This document shows positions 41,798 through 50,183 of a DNA stretch of 64,000 bases, piece after piece. Under the pieces are notes generated by a model. The model worked only from the letters and a program-made list of their open reading frames with translations, ran no database searches and was not told the DNA's origin. The position numbers and the translations under genes were made by a program. Position 1 is the stretch's first letter. Every line of letters starts with the position of its first letter. The DNA is taken from positions 198,934-262,933 of the forward strand of contig JAJCZU010000006.1 of the NCBI GenBank assembly GCA_029262235.1, read 5' to 3'. Source of the stretch: Candidatus Eiseniibacteriota bacterium (GTDB taxonomy: Bacteria > Orphanbacterota > Orphanbacteria > Orphanbacterales > Orphanbacteraceae).

Positions 41798-43201
41798 ATG
41801 TTCGGACGCGTCCGCACCATTCATCTGATCGGGATCGGCGGAACCGGCATGTCCGGGATCGCCGAGATTCTGCTCACGATGGGATTTCAGGTTTCGGGCT
41901 CGGATCTCAAGAAGACGAGCGTGACCGAACGCCTGGAAGGCCTCGGCGCGACGATCGTCGAAGGGCACGAGTCCGATCTTGCCGGCAGGGCGGATGTGGT
42001 CGTGGTCTCTTCAGCGATCGATCGCACGAACTTCGAAGTCCGCCTCGCGCACGAGCAAAACATCCCCGTGATTCCGCGGGCCGAGATGCTCGCCGAACTC
42101 ATGCGCGTCAAGCAGGGGGTCGCGATCGGAGGCGCGCACGGCAAGACGACCACGACCTGGCTCACGTCGCTCGTGGCATCGGAAGGAGCGCTCGACCCCA
42201 CCGTGGTCGTGGGCGGGCGTCTGAAGCAGATCGGCACGAACGCGAAGCTCGGTACAGGCGAACTCTTGATCGCCGAAGCCGATGAGAGCGACGGAACGTT
42301 CCTGATGCTGACGCCGATGATCTCGGTCGTCACGAACATCGACCTCGAACATCTCGATTTCTACAAGGATCTCGGCGCCATCGAGTCCGCGTTCCTGCAG
42401 TTCATGAATCGCGTGCCGTTCTTCGGCGTTTCGATCGTGAACGGCGACGACGAGTCGGTGCGCCGGATCATGCCGGAGGTCACGCGGCGCCTCATCACGT
42501 TCGGCATCGACTCCGAAGTCGACGTGCGTGCGAAGAACATCCGCTCGGCGGGCCGCCAGACGACGTTTACGGTCGAAGCGTTCGGGAAAGAGCGCGGCGA
42601 TATTCGTCTTCAGGTACCCGGGCGCCACAATGTTTCGAACGCGCTCGCGGCCGTCTCCGTCGGGCTCGAACTGCAGGTGCCTTTCGAGAAGATCGCGGCG
42701 GGGCTCGAGTCGTTCAGCGGCATCCAGCGCCGCATGGAATTCAAGGGAGAGTGCGAGGGGTGCCTGATTCTCGATGACTACGGGCATCATCCTACCGAGG
42801 TGCGCGAAACGCTCACATCGATCCGGCAGGCGTTTCCGAAGCGGCGTCTGGTCGTGCTTTTTCAGCCGCACCGGTACTCGCGCACGAAGTTTCTGCTGAA
42901 GGAATTCTCGGAGGTTTTCGGCCCGGCCGACCGGCTCTACCTCCTCGATATTTACGCGGCGAGCGAAAAGCCCATCGAGGGTGTCGACTCGGGACTGCTG
43001 GCGCGGAAGATCAAAGAGGCCGGGGGCCCCGAGGCGGTCTGGCTTCAGGACCGCGCTTCCGTCGTGGCTGAAATCGCGAAGGAAGTCAAAGCGGGCGATC
43101 TCTTTCTGACGCTCGGCGCGGGTGATGTGTGGCATGTGGGAGAAGAACTGTTCGTCGCGATTTCCGAGCGTGCGAAAGACGATCACGGAGCAGACGGGTG
43201 A
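41798..43201 (+). CDS. murC: UDP-MurNAc:L-Ala ligase MurC
   Basis: The 467-residue ligase has the N-terminal HLIGIGGTGMSGIAEILL, the ATP site AIGGAHGKTTTTWLTSLV, EADESDGTFLML, NIDLEHLDFYKDL and ILDDYGHHPTEVRETL. It adds L-alanine to UDP-MurNAc. I use the ATG at 41798; a GTG at 41738 inside murG would add 20 residues and follows a G-rich stretch, but the spacing there is too tight for a good ribosome binding site. Its stop overlaps the murB GTG. Confidence 0.95.
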   Translation: MFGRVRTIHLIGIGGTGMSGIAEILLTMGFQVSGSDLKKTSVTERLEGLGATIVEGHESDLAGRADVVVVSSAIDRTNFEVRLAHEQNIPVIPRAEMLAELMRVKQGVAIGGAHGKTTTTWLTSLVASEGALDPTVVVGGRLKQIGTNAKLGTGELLIAEADESDGTFLMLTPMISVVTNIDLEHLDFYKDLGAIESAFLQFMNRVPFFGVSIVNGDDESVRRIMPEVTRRLITFGIDSEVDVRAKNIRSAGRQTTFTVEAFGKERGDIRLQVPGRHNVSNALAAVSVGLELQVPFEKIAAGLESFSGIQRRMEFKGECEGCLILDDYGHHPTEVRETLTSIRQAFPKRRLVVLFQPHRYSRTKFLLKEFSEVFGPADRLYLLDIYAASEKPIEGVDSGLLARKIKEAGGPEAVWLQDRASVVAEIAKEVKAGDLFLTLGAGDVWHVGEELFVAISERAKDDHGADG

Positions 43202-44133
43202 CGATGCTGATGACCATGGAACGGAAAGACTGGCAGCGCCGTCTCGGCGAGATCGTGCACGGGCGCATTGCGTTCGACGAGCCTCTTGCCGCGTACACGA
43301 CGCTCCGTGTCGGCGGTCCTGCCGACGCCATCGTGTTTCCGGAGTCGATCGAAGAGATCCGGGGCGTCATGCGCATGACGCAGGCGCATTCCCTGCCCCT
43401 GCTCGTGCTGGGAGGCGGCTCGGACGTCATCGTGCGGGACGGAGGATTTCGCGGTGTCGTGCTTCGTATGGGGCGCAACTTCGCGGGGTCGCACGTGGTC
43501 GAGGGCGACCGGATCGAAGCGCGCGCCGGGGAGTCGTTCCCGTCGATTCTGCGCACCGCGCGCATGGGCTCGCTCACCGGTCTCGAATTTCTGGCGACGG
43601 TTCCCGGCTGCGTCGGCGGAGGAGTGGCGACGAATATCGGCGCCTACGGGCAGTGGTTCGCGGACGTTCTGGTTTCGTACACGCTCCTCGATCGCGACGC
43701 GAAGGAGACGATGGTCCCGAGAGATCAGATGGAGTTCGGCTATCGGTACACGCGGCTTCCCGAGGGAAGTGTCATCACAGGCGCCGTATTCCAGCTCTCG
43801 CCGACGGCCCGTGAGGAGATCGAGGAGACCGTGCGGCGTTACGCGCAGTCGCGCCGGGATTCCCAGCCGCTTCGCGCCTCGAGCGCCGGCTGCATCTTCA
43901 AGAACCCGGACGACGCGAAGCAGGCGGGATACCTGATCGATCAGGCCGGGCTCAAGGGAATGACGGTCGGCGGCGCGGCGATATCGGAGCAGCATGGCAA
44001 CTTCCTGATCAATCAAGGCGGGGCCACGGCAGGCGACGTGCTCTCGCTGCTCGCGCAGGTTCGCGCCATCGTAAAGAAACGGTTCGACGTCGAACTCGAA
44101 CCGGAAGTGCGGATTCTGGGGGAAGACAAATGA
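43198..44133 (+). CDS. murB: UDP-N-acetylenolpyruvoylglucosamine reductase MurB
   Basis: The 311-residue flavoprotein has TTLRVGGPADAIVFPESIEE, the FAD loop LVLGGGSDVIVRDGGF, ATVPGCVGGGVATNIGAYGQ, GYRYTRLPEGSVIT and the catalytic region SSAGCIFKNP. The Ser/Cys in the last motif matches the family's proton donor region. It reduces the enolpyruvyl group to make UDP-MurNAc. The start could be the GTG at 43198 (GGAG upstream, GTGA overlap with murC) or ATGs at 43204, 43210 or 43216. Its stop overlaps ftsQ (ATGA). Confidence 0.95.
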   Translation: MTMLMTMERKDWQRRLGEIVHGRIAFDEPLAAYTTLRVGGPADAIVFPESIEEIRGVMRMTQAHSLPLLVLGGGSDVIVRDGGFRGVVLRMGRNFAGSHVVEGDRIEARAGESFPSILRTARMGSLTGLEFLATVPGCVGGGVATNIGAYGQWFADVLVSYTLLDRDAKETMVPRDQMEFGYRYTRLPEGSVITGAVFQLSPTAREEIEETVRRYAQSRRDSQPLRASSAGCIFKNPDDAKQAGYLIDQAGLKGMTVGGAAISEQHGNFLINQGGATAGDVLSLLAQVRAIVKKRFDVELEPEVRILGEDK

Positions 44134-44888
44134 CGCGCAAGGAACGCATCCGGCGCAAGGCAAGGCGCATTCTGATCGGCCTGGGCTTTCTGATCCTCGT
44201 CTCGCTGACGGCGTACGGCGGGGAGAAGGCGCGCGGCTGGGCACTGGCCGAGGGGCAGTTTGCTGTCGAGGAGGTGGCCGTGATCGGCAACGTGCACCTC
44301 TCGCAGGAAGACGTCGAAAGGCTGCATGAGACGAGTCTTCGCGGCGTGAATCTACTGAAAGTGAAACCCGACGCGGTCGCCGCGCAGATCGCGGCCGGCG
44401 AATGGATCGAAACGGCAGAGGTGAAGCGTGTTCCGCCGGCCCGCCTCGAGATCCATATAAAGGAGAGGGAACCCTGGTTGCTCTCGGCGCCGGAGTCCGA
44501 TCGGTTCTTCGACAGGAGCGGCGTGTCGTTCCCGACCGGCAGGCGGGAAACAGGGCTCGATCTGCCGATCGTGGTCAATCACGCGGGCGAAGCGGGCGCG
44601 GCCCGGATTGCGGCGCTCGCGTCGGAACTGGACGAAGGCACCGGGTGGGTCGACGAGCATGCGGCGGAGATCGTGATCTCGCCGGAAGGGGGAATCACGG
44701 TCATCGACCTGAGGACGGGCTCACGCCTTCTCCTCGGAACCGGGCCGTATTACGGAATGCGGGATCGAATCGAAACGACGTGGCGACAATGGACCGCCGA
44801 CGGCGTCCTGTACGCGGAGATGGACCTCCGCTTCCGGGACCAGATCGTGGTGCGTGGACCCATCGAGTCCCAAACAGGCAGGAGTTAA
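44130..44888 (+). CDS. ftsQ: Cell division protein FtsQ
   Basis: The 252-residue protein has a basic cytoplasmic tail, one membrane helix (ILIGLGFLILVSLTAYGG) and a POTRA domain (FAVEEVAVIGNVHLSQEDVE, LLKVKPDAVAAQI, EWIETAEVKRVPPARLEIHI). The beta domain follows (EPWLL, PTGRRETGLDLPIV). This is the standard DivIB/FtsQ layout. It joins FtsL in the divisome. It overlaps murB and lies four bases before ftsA. Confidence 0.93.
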   Translation: MTRKERIRRKARRILIGLGFLILVSLTAYGGEKARGWALAEGQFAVEEVAVIGNVHLSQEDVERLHETSLRGVNLLKVKPDAVAAQIAAGEWIETAEVKRVPPARLEIHIKEREPWLLSAPESDRFFDRSGVSFPTGRRETGLDLPIVVNHAGEAGAARIAALASELDEGTGWVDEHAAEIVISPEGGITVIDLRTGSRLLLGTGPYYGMRDRIETTWRQWTADGVLYAEMDLRFRDQIVVRGPIESQTGRS

Positions 44889-44892
44889 GGAC

Positions 44893-46146
44893 ATGGCTTC
44901 CAAGAAACTGATCACCGGCATCGATATCGGTACGACGAAGATCTGTACCGTGATTGCGGAGGTGGGGGAGGGGGGCGCGCTGGAAGTGGTCGGCGTCGGC
45001 GTGTGCCGCTCGTCCGGCGTCAAGCGTGGTGCTGTCGTCAACATCGAGAAGACGATCGAAGCGATTCGCACCTCGGTCGACGAGGCGCAGAAAATGGCAG
45101 GCGTCAAAGTGCATGACGCGTATGTAGGCATCGCGGGAAGCCACATCCAGGGAGCGAACAGCCGCGCCGTGATCGCCGTTTCGCGCGCGCAGGACGAGAT
45201 CACGCATGGCGATCTCGACCGCGTACTCGAACAGGCGAAAGCGATTTCGATTCCGGCCGACCGCCGCGTCGTCCACGTGCTCCCCGTGGAGTTCGCCGTG
45301 GATGATCAGGAAGGGATCGCGGATCCCGTCGGCATGTCGGGGATACGGCTCGAAGCCGAGGTGTTCATCGTGACTGCCTCCGAGACTTCCGCGCGGAACG
45401 TGGAGAAATGCGTCGAGCGTGCGGGCATCGAAGTGAACGAGCTCGTGCTCGAATCGTACGCGGCGGGACATGCGCTTCTCGAAGAGGACGAGCGCGAACT
45501 CGGCGTCGTGCTGCTCGACTGCGGCGGCGGCACCACGGACGTGACGATTTTCGCGGGCGGAAGCATGCGCTATGTGGGAACCGTCGGTCTCGGCGGCGAC
45601 AACATTACGAGCGACATCGCGATCGGTCTGCGGACTCCGCTCACCGAAGCCGAGACGCTCAAACGCCGGCATGGATACGCGATTTCGTCGCTGGCGCCGC
45701 CCGACTCGAGCATCGACGTTCCCGGCATCGGCGGACGGGCGGATCGCGAGATATCGGGGCAGGTGCTCGCCTCGATCGTCGAGTCGCGCACGGCCGAAAT
45801 CATGGAAATGGCGTACCGCGAGGCCGCGCAGACGGGGATGATCGACTATCTCGGTGGCGGCGTCGTATTGACAGGCGGCACGGCGGACCTCCAGGGCGCG
45901 GCCGAGCTGACCGAAGCTGTCTTCGAAATGCCGGTCAAGCGCGGAGTGCCGCGCGGGACCGGTGGATTGAACGATGAAGTGAGGGGGCCGCGCTTCGCGA
46001 CCGCCGTGGGACTGACGATTTACGGATTCGAGCGCGAAGGAAGCAATGTCGTTCGCATGGGGGCCGCGAATCGTCATCGAAACAAAAACCATCCCGGCTT
46101 CGAAAAGATTGGAAGTTGGTTTAAGAATGTTGTTAATTCGTTTTAG
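44893..46146 (+). CDS. ftsA: Cell division protein FtsA
   Basis: The 417-residue actin-like protein starts at the ATG at 44893 after AGGAGTTAAGGAC. It shows LITGIDIGTTKICTVIAEV, the 1C domain region (DAYVGIAGSHIQG), the phosphate-binding VVLLDCGGGTTDVTIF and VVLTGGTADLQGAAEL. The C-terminal amphipathic membrane-targeting helix is KIGSWFKNVVNSF. It tethers FtsZ to the membrane. A gap of 34 bases separates it from ftsZ, the longest inside the cluster. Confidence 0.97.
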   Translation: MASKKLITGIDIGTTKICTVIAEVGEGGALEVVGVGVCRSSGVKRGAVVNIEKTIEAIRTSVDEAQKMAGVKVHDAYVGIAGSHIQGANSRAVIAVSRAQDEITHGDLDRVLEQAKAISIPADRRVVHVLPVEFAVDDQEGIADPVGMSGIRLEAEVFIVTASETSARNVEKCVERAGIEVNELVLESYAAGHALLEEDERELGVVLLDCGGGTTDVTIFAGGSMRYVGTVGLGGDNITSDIAIGLRTPLTEAETLKRRHGYAISSLAPPDSSIDVPGIGGRADREISGQVLASIVESRTAEIMEMAYREAAQTGMIDYLGGGVVLTGGTADLQGAAELTEAVFEMPVKRGVPRGTGGLNDEVRGPRFATAVGLTIYGFEREGSNVVRMGAANRHRNKNHPGFEKIGSWFKNVVNSF

Positions 46147-46180
46147 TGCGAGTCGTAGCGAAAGCTGCAGGAGGTGAACC

Positions 46181-47455
46181 GTGTTTGAATTTGTGAATGA
46201 TCGGGTGGACAACGCCTGCATCAAGGTGGTGGGCGTGGGAGGCGCCGGGGGGAATGCCGTCAATCGAATGATTGAAGGCGGACTCACGGGTGTCGAGTTC
46301 ATCGCCATCAACACTGATAATCAGGCCTTGCAACAGAGTCAGGCGCCGCATCGGATCCAGATCGGCGATCGGCTCACGCAGGGCCTCGGGTCGGGCGGCA
46401 TTCCGATGACCGGGCGTGCAGCCGTGCAGGAGAGTCAGGATCTCGTTGCGGAAGCGGTCGACGGCGCCAATATGGTGTTCGTGACGGCCGGCATGGGCGG
46501 CGGAACCGGCACCGGCGCGGCGCCGGTCGTGGCCGAAACGGCCCGGGCGATGGGCGCCCTGACCGTGGGAATCGTCACGAAACCGTTCGAGTTCGAAGGC
46601 CGTCAGCGCCTTCGCCACGCCGAAGAGGGGCTCGAAGAGCTTCGCGAGGCCGTGGACACATTGATCGTGATCCCGAACCAGCGGCTGCTTGCAGTCGTCG
46701 GTGACGATGTCTCTCTTCTCGATTCGTTCCGCCTGGCGGACGAAGTACTGCTTCGCGCAACCCGCGGGATTTCCGAACTCATTACCGTGCCGGCACTGAT
46801 CAACCTCGACTTCGCGGACGTTCGTACCGTGATGGCGGGGATGGGCGACGCGATCATGGGGACGGGAGAGGCCATCGGGGAAGGGCGCGCGATCGAGGCG
46901 ACGAATCAGGCGATCTCGAGCCCGCTGCTCGAAGACGTTTCGATTGCGGGTGCCCGCGGCGTGCTGATCAGCTTTACGGGGGGACGCGATCTTTCGCTCC
47001 GCGAAGTCAGCGAAGCGGCGAATCTCGTCTGCGAAACCGCTGGTCCCGACGCTCACATTATCTTCGGCGCCATGATCAGCGAAGAGATGGAAGGAAACCT
47101 GCGCGTGACCGTAGTCGCAACCGGAGTCGGTTCGCGTGAACCGCGCTCCCGGCGTGCGATTCCCGTCGAGAAGCGGGTCCAGGAGCCACAGCCGGTTGCG
47201 CCGAGTGATGACTGGGATCGTCCCGCGTTTCGTCGCAGAGAAGGATTTCTGCCGCGCTGGAAGTCGGGTCAGAGCACTCCCGGGAATCCGGGATCGCAGC
47301 CTGGCACGCATCCGGGCGCCAATCCCAATCTGAATCAATCGCAGGAAGCGAAGAACCGCCAGGAAGTGAAGAACCGTCTGGCCGACAGGCCGAAGACGAA
47401 GAGTGGTCGCGACGATCTCGATCGTCCGACATTCCTCAGAGCCCACGCGGACTAG
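46181..47455 (+). CDS. ftsZ: Cell division protein FtsZ
   Basis: The 424-residue tubulin homologue starts at a GTG with an ideal AGGAGGTGA four bases upstream, so translation should be strong. It has [30 protein letters not shown], the GTP loop [20 protein letters not shown]-region equivalents and [16 protein letters not shown] disordered Pro/Gln/Asn-rich linker starts at about residue 335. The C-terminal peptide is [14 protein letters not shown] (411-424), the FtsA-binding tail. A second copy of its core, [11 protein letters not shown], occurs at 343-353. The last gene of the cluster, followed by a strong terminator. Confidence 0.98.
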   Translation: MFEFVNDRVDNACIKVVGVGGAGGNAVNRMIEGGLTGVEFIAINTDNQALQQSQAPHRIQIGDRLTQGLGSGGIPMTGRAAVQESQDLVAEAVDGANMVFVTAGMGGGTGTGAAPVVAETARAMGALTVGIVTKPFEFEGRQRLRHAEEGLEELREAVDTLIVIPNQRLLAVVGDDVSLLDSFRLADEVLLRATRGISELITVPALINLDFADVRTVMAGMGDAIMGTGEAIGEGRAIEATNQAISSPLLEDVSIAGARGVLISFTGGRDLSLREVSEAANLVCETAGPDAHIIFGAMISEEMEGNLRVTVVATGVGSREPRSRRAIPVEKRVQEPQPVAPSDDWDRPAFRRREGFLPRWKSGQSTPGNPGSQPGTHPGANPNLNQSQEAKNRQEVKNRLADRPKTKSGRDDLDRPTFLRAHAD

Positions 47456-47508
47456 CGATCAGCCCCGGTAAAGGGGCGGGCCTGATGGAACCCAGGGGGA
47501 AAGCGAAA

Positions 47509-47536
47509 GCCCTGCCGATCTTGCGATCGGCAGGGC
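47509..47536 (+). terminator. Strong hairpin terminator between ftsZ and the convergent peroxidase gene
   Basis: GCCCTGCCGATC (47509-47520) pairs perfectly with GATCGGCAGGGC (47525-47536) around a TTGC loop. A T-rich stretch (CGCTTTCTAT) follows on the plus strand and an AAAGC-rich stretch flanks it on the other side, so it may stop transcription from both convergent genes. Confidence 0.85.
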
Positions 47537-47564
47537 CGCTTTCTATCACACTTCGAACATGAGC

Positions 47565-49799
47565 CTATCGAAGAATCGTCATCTTTCTACTGCCTTGCTC
47601 TTCCCCGTTCACGTAGAGCCGCGCGAAGTAAATCCCGTTGCCGACGTCCTGCCCCGCATCGTTCCGTGAGTCCCAGCCCACGACATGCGTGCCGCGCGTC
47701 ATCGAACGGTTCAGCAGCGTGCGGACCTGGCGTCCGGCCACGTTGTACACCTCGATCAGCACGTCGGCAGGGCCGTTCGTGATCGAGAAGTCGATCGAGG
47801 TGGAACGGTGGAACGGGTTTGGCGCGGCGCGCCCCAGCATCGCGTTCGATACCGGTCGCGAGGGGCTGGCGTCTTCCACGCCGGTCGGAAGCTGTTCGTA
47901 GCCCCCGATGGTTTTCACGTACTCTACGATGAAGTCGATCTCGTCGGAGTTCAGAATCGACGTGACGCCGTGAAGATCGTTCGGGTTGAGCGCCGTAGGC
48001 GAGATCGTCTGCTTGATCGAGTTCGCCGCATGGTGATGGAAGTAGGGGCCTGTGTCCCAGACGCCCATCAGCGAAGGCGTATCGAAGCCGGGTGCACCGA
48101 GCGTATCGCCGATCGCGGCCGTTCCGACGTCGTGAATCACGAACGGGTTATTGCCGAGATTCGAATCCGTGAAATACGGCGGAGCGTGACAGCCGGCGCA
48201 GCCGACTACAGGATCGAAGAAGAGCGCGCGGCCGCTGTCGGCGGTCGCCGAGAGCGGTTCACCAGGCCCGAGCGTGGGCGTGTCCGAGCGCAACGTCTGC
48301 GTGGCCATGAACGCGGCGAGGTCATCGAGATTGGCGCTCATGCCCGCATTCGGCGGTCCCAGTTTCGGGTTCGGCGTACCCGCGATCAGGCCCGGGCCGA
48401 ACTGGAGATCGCGGATTCCGAATTCGTGGTCCTGCATCTCGTCCATCGATGCGGTCCAGTTGTGCGCTCCGGTCAGAGCGATCGCGCGCATGTCCGGCGT
48501 GGCTCTCTTGTGCGCCCCGAACTGGCTGAAGTCCCAGTCGCGGCCGTCGGCCGTGCCGAATACGTGGCAGCTGTGACAGCTGTGCCTGTTGTCGATCGAC
48601 AGATCGCCACGCGATGAGAAGAAGAGTTGTTTCCCGTTCAGGACGCTGGCGCTGTACGGCTCCCAGGTTGCGGCCGTGACGGTCGTGACCACCGTGTCCG
48701 CCGCCGTGCTGATGACCGTGATGTCGCGGCTCAGCCAGTTGTGAACGAAGATGCGTTCGAGTGTCGGAGCTACGACAGCGCCGAGGGGGCCTTCGCCGCA
48801 CCGGATCACCGTGTCTTCGACAGCCGTCTTGATATTTCCTGACAACACCGTGATGTCACCGCTGGAAATGTTCGGAACGAACATTCTGCCGCCGTGAAAT
48901 TCCGTGGCGATCGGGCCGCTCGTCGGAGTGCCGACGATGGACGATTTGTACGTCTGGGACATTTCCGTGAACCCGGACTGGTCCTTGCGGATATTGACGG
49001 GGCGGAGGACCGAGGTCGTGATGTCGGTCGCTTCGAGCGCGCCCCCGACAAGGTGGCCGTCGAGCGTATTGATATGCGTGGCCGGCAGAATCAGGAACGT
49101 ATCGGCCGGAGCGGGCTGAATGTTCAGGCTGATGATGCAGGAAGGGTATCCCGCGCCGGGGGCAAATATGTTGCCGTCCTGCAGGACCAGGATCTCCTGT
49201 TTCTGCCAGATGGAACTCGTATCCTGAAATACTTTGGTCACGCGCGTGTTGGAGACGTCCACGAAGAGAAGGGTCGAGACGTAGAATCGTGCGTTGTCGG
49301 CCCACGCGATGCCGTGAGGACGCCGGTAAAGGCTGATCGTAGCGTCAATTGTCCGCGTCGACACATCGACGATAAACGCTTGATCGCTTCCGGAGGCGGT
49401 GACGGCCGCTTTCGTGCCGGCCGCATTGAACGCGACACCATAGGTATCGAACCCGAGATCCGGGATCGTGTCGATTGCCGTCTTCGTCGCCGCGTCGATG
49501 ACCACAATTGCGTCGGCCCGTTTGCACGCGACCCACACTTCGCCGTTCGATGGATGCACCGCGAGACACCACGGCTCCTGCATCACGCTGATTTCCGTGA
49601 TCAGTGTATTTTCGTTTACGCCCTGGGCTCCGATGACCCCGACGGCATTGTGGTCCGGCATGACATACCAGACTTCCATTTCGTCGGGTGTAATGTCGAT
49701 CGGGCGTGAGTTCGTGGCGGCCGCTGCGGTCGTCGAAGACACCAGAGACAAGACCGCGACCCCGAGACTCAGGGCAATGAGAGTCGATCTCATTCGCAT
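47565..49799 (-). CDS. Secreted YVTN-propeller / dihaem cytochrome c peroxidase-like fusion with sorting tail
   Basis: The 744-residue protein starts at the ATG at 49799 (GGAGG upstream). A signal peptide (LSLGVAVLSLVSSTTAAAA) leads to a seven-bladed-type propeller of about 370 residues with YVTN-like blades (LAVHPSNGEVWVACKRADAI, VVIDAATKTAIDTIP). A cytochrome domain follows with two haem c sites, C408-HS-C-H412 and C534-AG-C-H538, and MauG/peroxidase-like phrases (FFDPVVGCAGCHAPPYFT, DTPSLMGVWDTGPYFHHHAA). The last 90 residues are the sorting domain (VYNVAGRQVRTLL, WDSRNDAGQDVGNGIYFARL, RKMTILR). It is predicted to act outside the cell as an electron-transfer or peroxidase-type protein. Confidence 0.87.
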   Translation of the reverse strand: MRMRSTLIALSLGVAVLSLVSSTTAAAATNSRPIDITPDEMEVWYVMPDHNAVGVIGAQGVNENTLITEISVMQEPWCLAVHPSNGEVWVACKRADAIVVIDAATKTAIDTIPDLGFDTYGVAFNAAGTKAAVTASGSDQAFIVDVSTRTIDATISLYRRPHGIAWADNARFYVSTLLFVDVSNTRVTKVFQDTSSIWQKQEILVLQDGNIFAPGAGYPSCIISLNIQPAPADTFLILPATHINTLDGHLVGGALEATDITTSVLRPVNIRKDQSGFTEMSQTYKSSIVGTPTSGPIATEFHGGRMFVPNISSGDITVLSGNIKTAVEDTVIRCGEGPLGAVVAPTLERIFVHNWLSRDITVISTAADTVVTTVTAATWEPYSASVLNGKQLFFSSRGDLSIDNRHSCHSCHVFGTADGRDWDFSQFGAHKRATPDMRAIALTGAHNWTASMDEMQDHEFGIRDLQFGPGLIAGTPNPKLGPPNAGMSANLDDLAAFMATQTLRSDTPTLGPGEPLSATADSGRALFFDPVVGCAGCHAPPYFTDSNLGNNPFVIHDVGTAAIGDTLGAPGFDTPSLMGVWDTGPYFHHHAANSIKQTISPTALNPNDLHGVTSILNSDEIDFIVEYVKTIGGYEQLPTGVEDASPSRPVSNAMLGRAAPNPFHRSTSIDFSITNGPADVLIEVYNVAGRQVRTLLNRSMTRGTHVVGWDSRNDAGQDVGNGIYFARLYVNGEEQGSRKMTILR

Positions 49800-50183
49800 G
49801 AAAGTTCCATCCTCCGTAAATCGGGACCACGGGAATCGAGGGGGGGGACGATTCCGATTTTATTTTGTTCCTGGGAGCCGCCCTCATTAATAAGGAACGG
49901 ACAAATGCGTCCCGGTTTTAACAGGCATTTTGAGCAACGTCGATCTTAACAGACAGGCATCATCAAGTAAAGCAAATTGGAGCCTTAATGCGTTAGCAGC
50001 ATTGAAGATACATACAGGAGGCCAGCAAACATCACTCTAGAATCCGAAGTCCTAAGTATTGCATCTGCATGATCTTAGCGTAAACGTGTCATGTGTTACA
50101 CAAGCGACAGGCCAGAGCAGTAAGGCAGATAAACAGGCGCTATATAATGTATATCGTCTTCCTATTGTATGGCAGCGGGTAGT
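49800..50183. other. AT-rich intergenic island
   Basis: About 380 bases lie between the start of the propeller-peroxidase gene and the end of the ABC operon. From about 49890 to 50170 the base composition by eye is much more AT-rich than the rest of the window, with no supportable reading frame and no T-rich hairpin terminator. It includes a TGTGTtACACA palindrome near 50090. The promoter of the leftward gene should lie at its left side. I cannot assign a function. Confidence 0.6.
49832..49855 (-). other. Inverted repeat with eight-G/C loop in the leader of the propeller-peroxidase gene
   Basis: GGAATCG (49832-49838) and CGATTCC (49849-49855) form a seven-bp stem whose loop contains eight consecutive G on the plus strand (C on the transcript). 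It lies 33-56 bases before the ATG at 49799. Homopolymers of this kind are prone to slippage. Confidence 0.5.
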
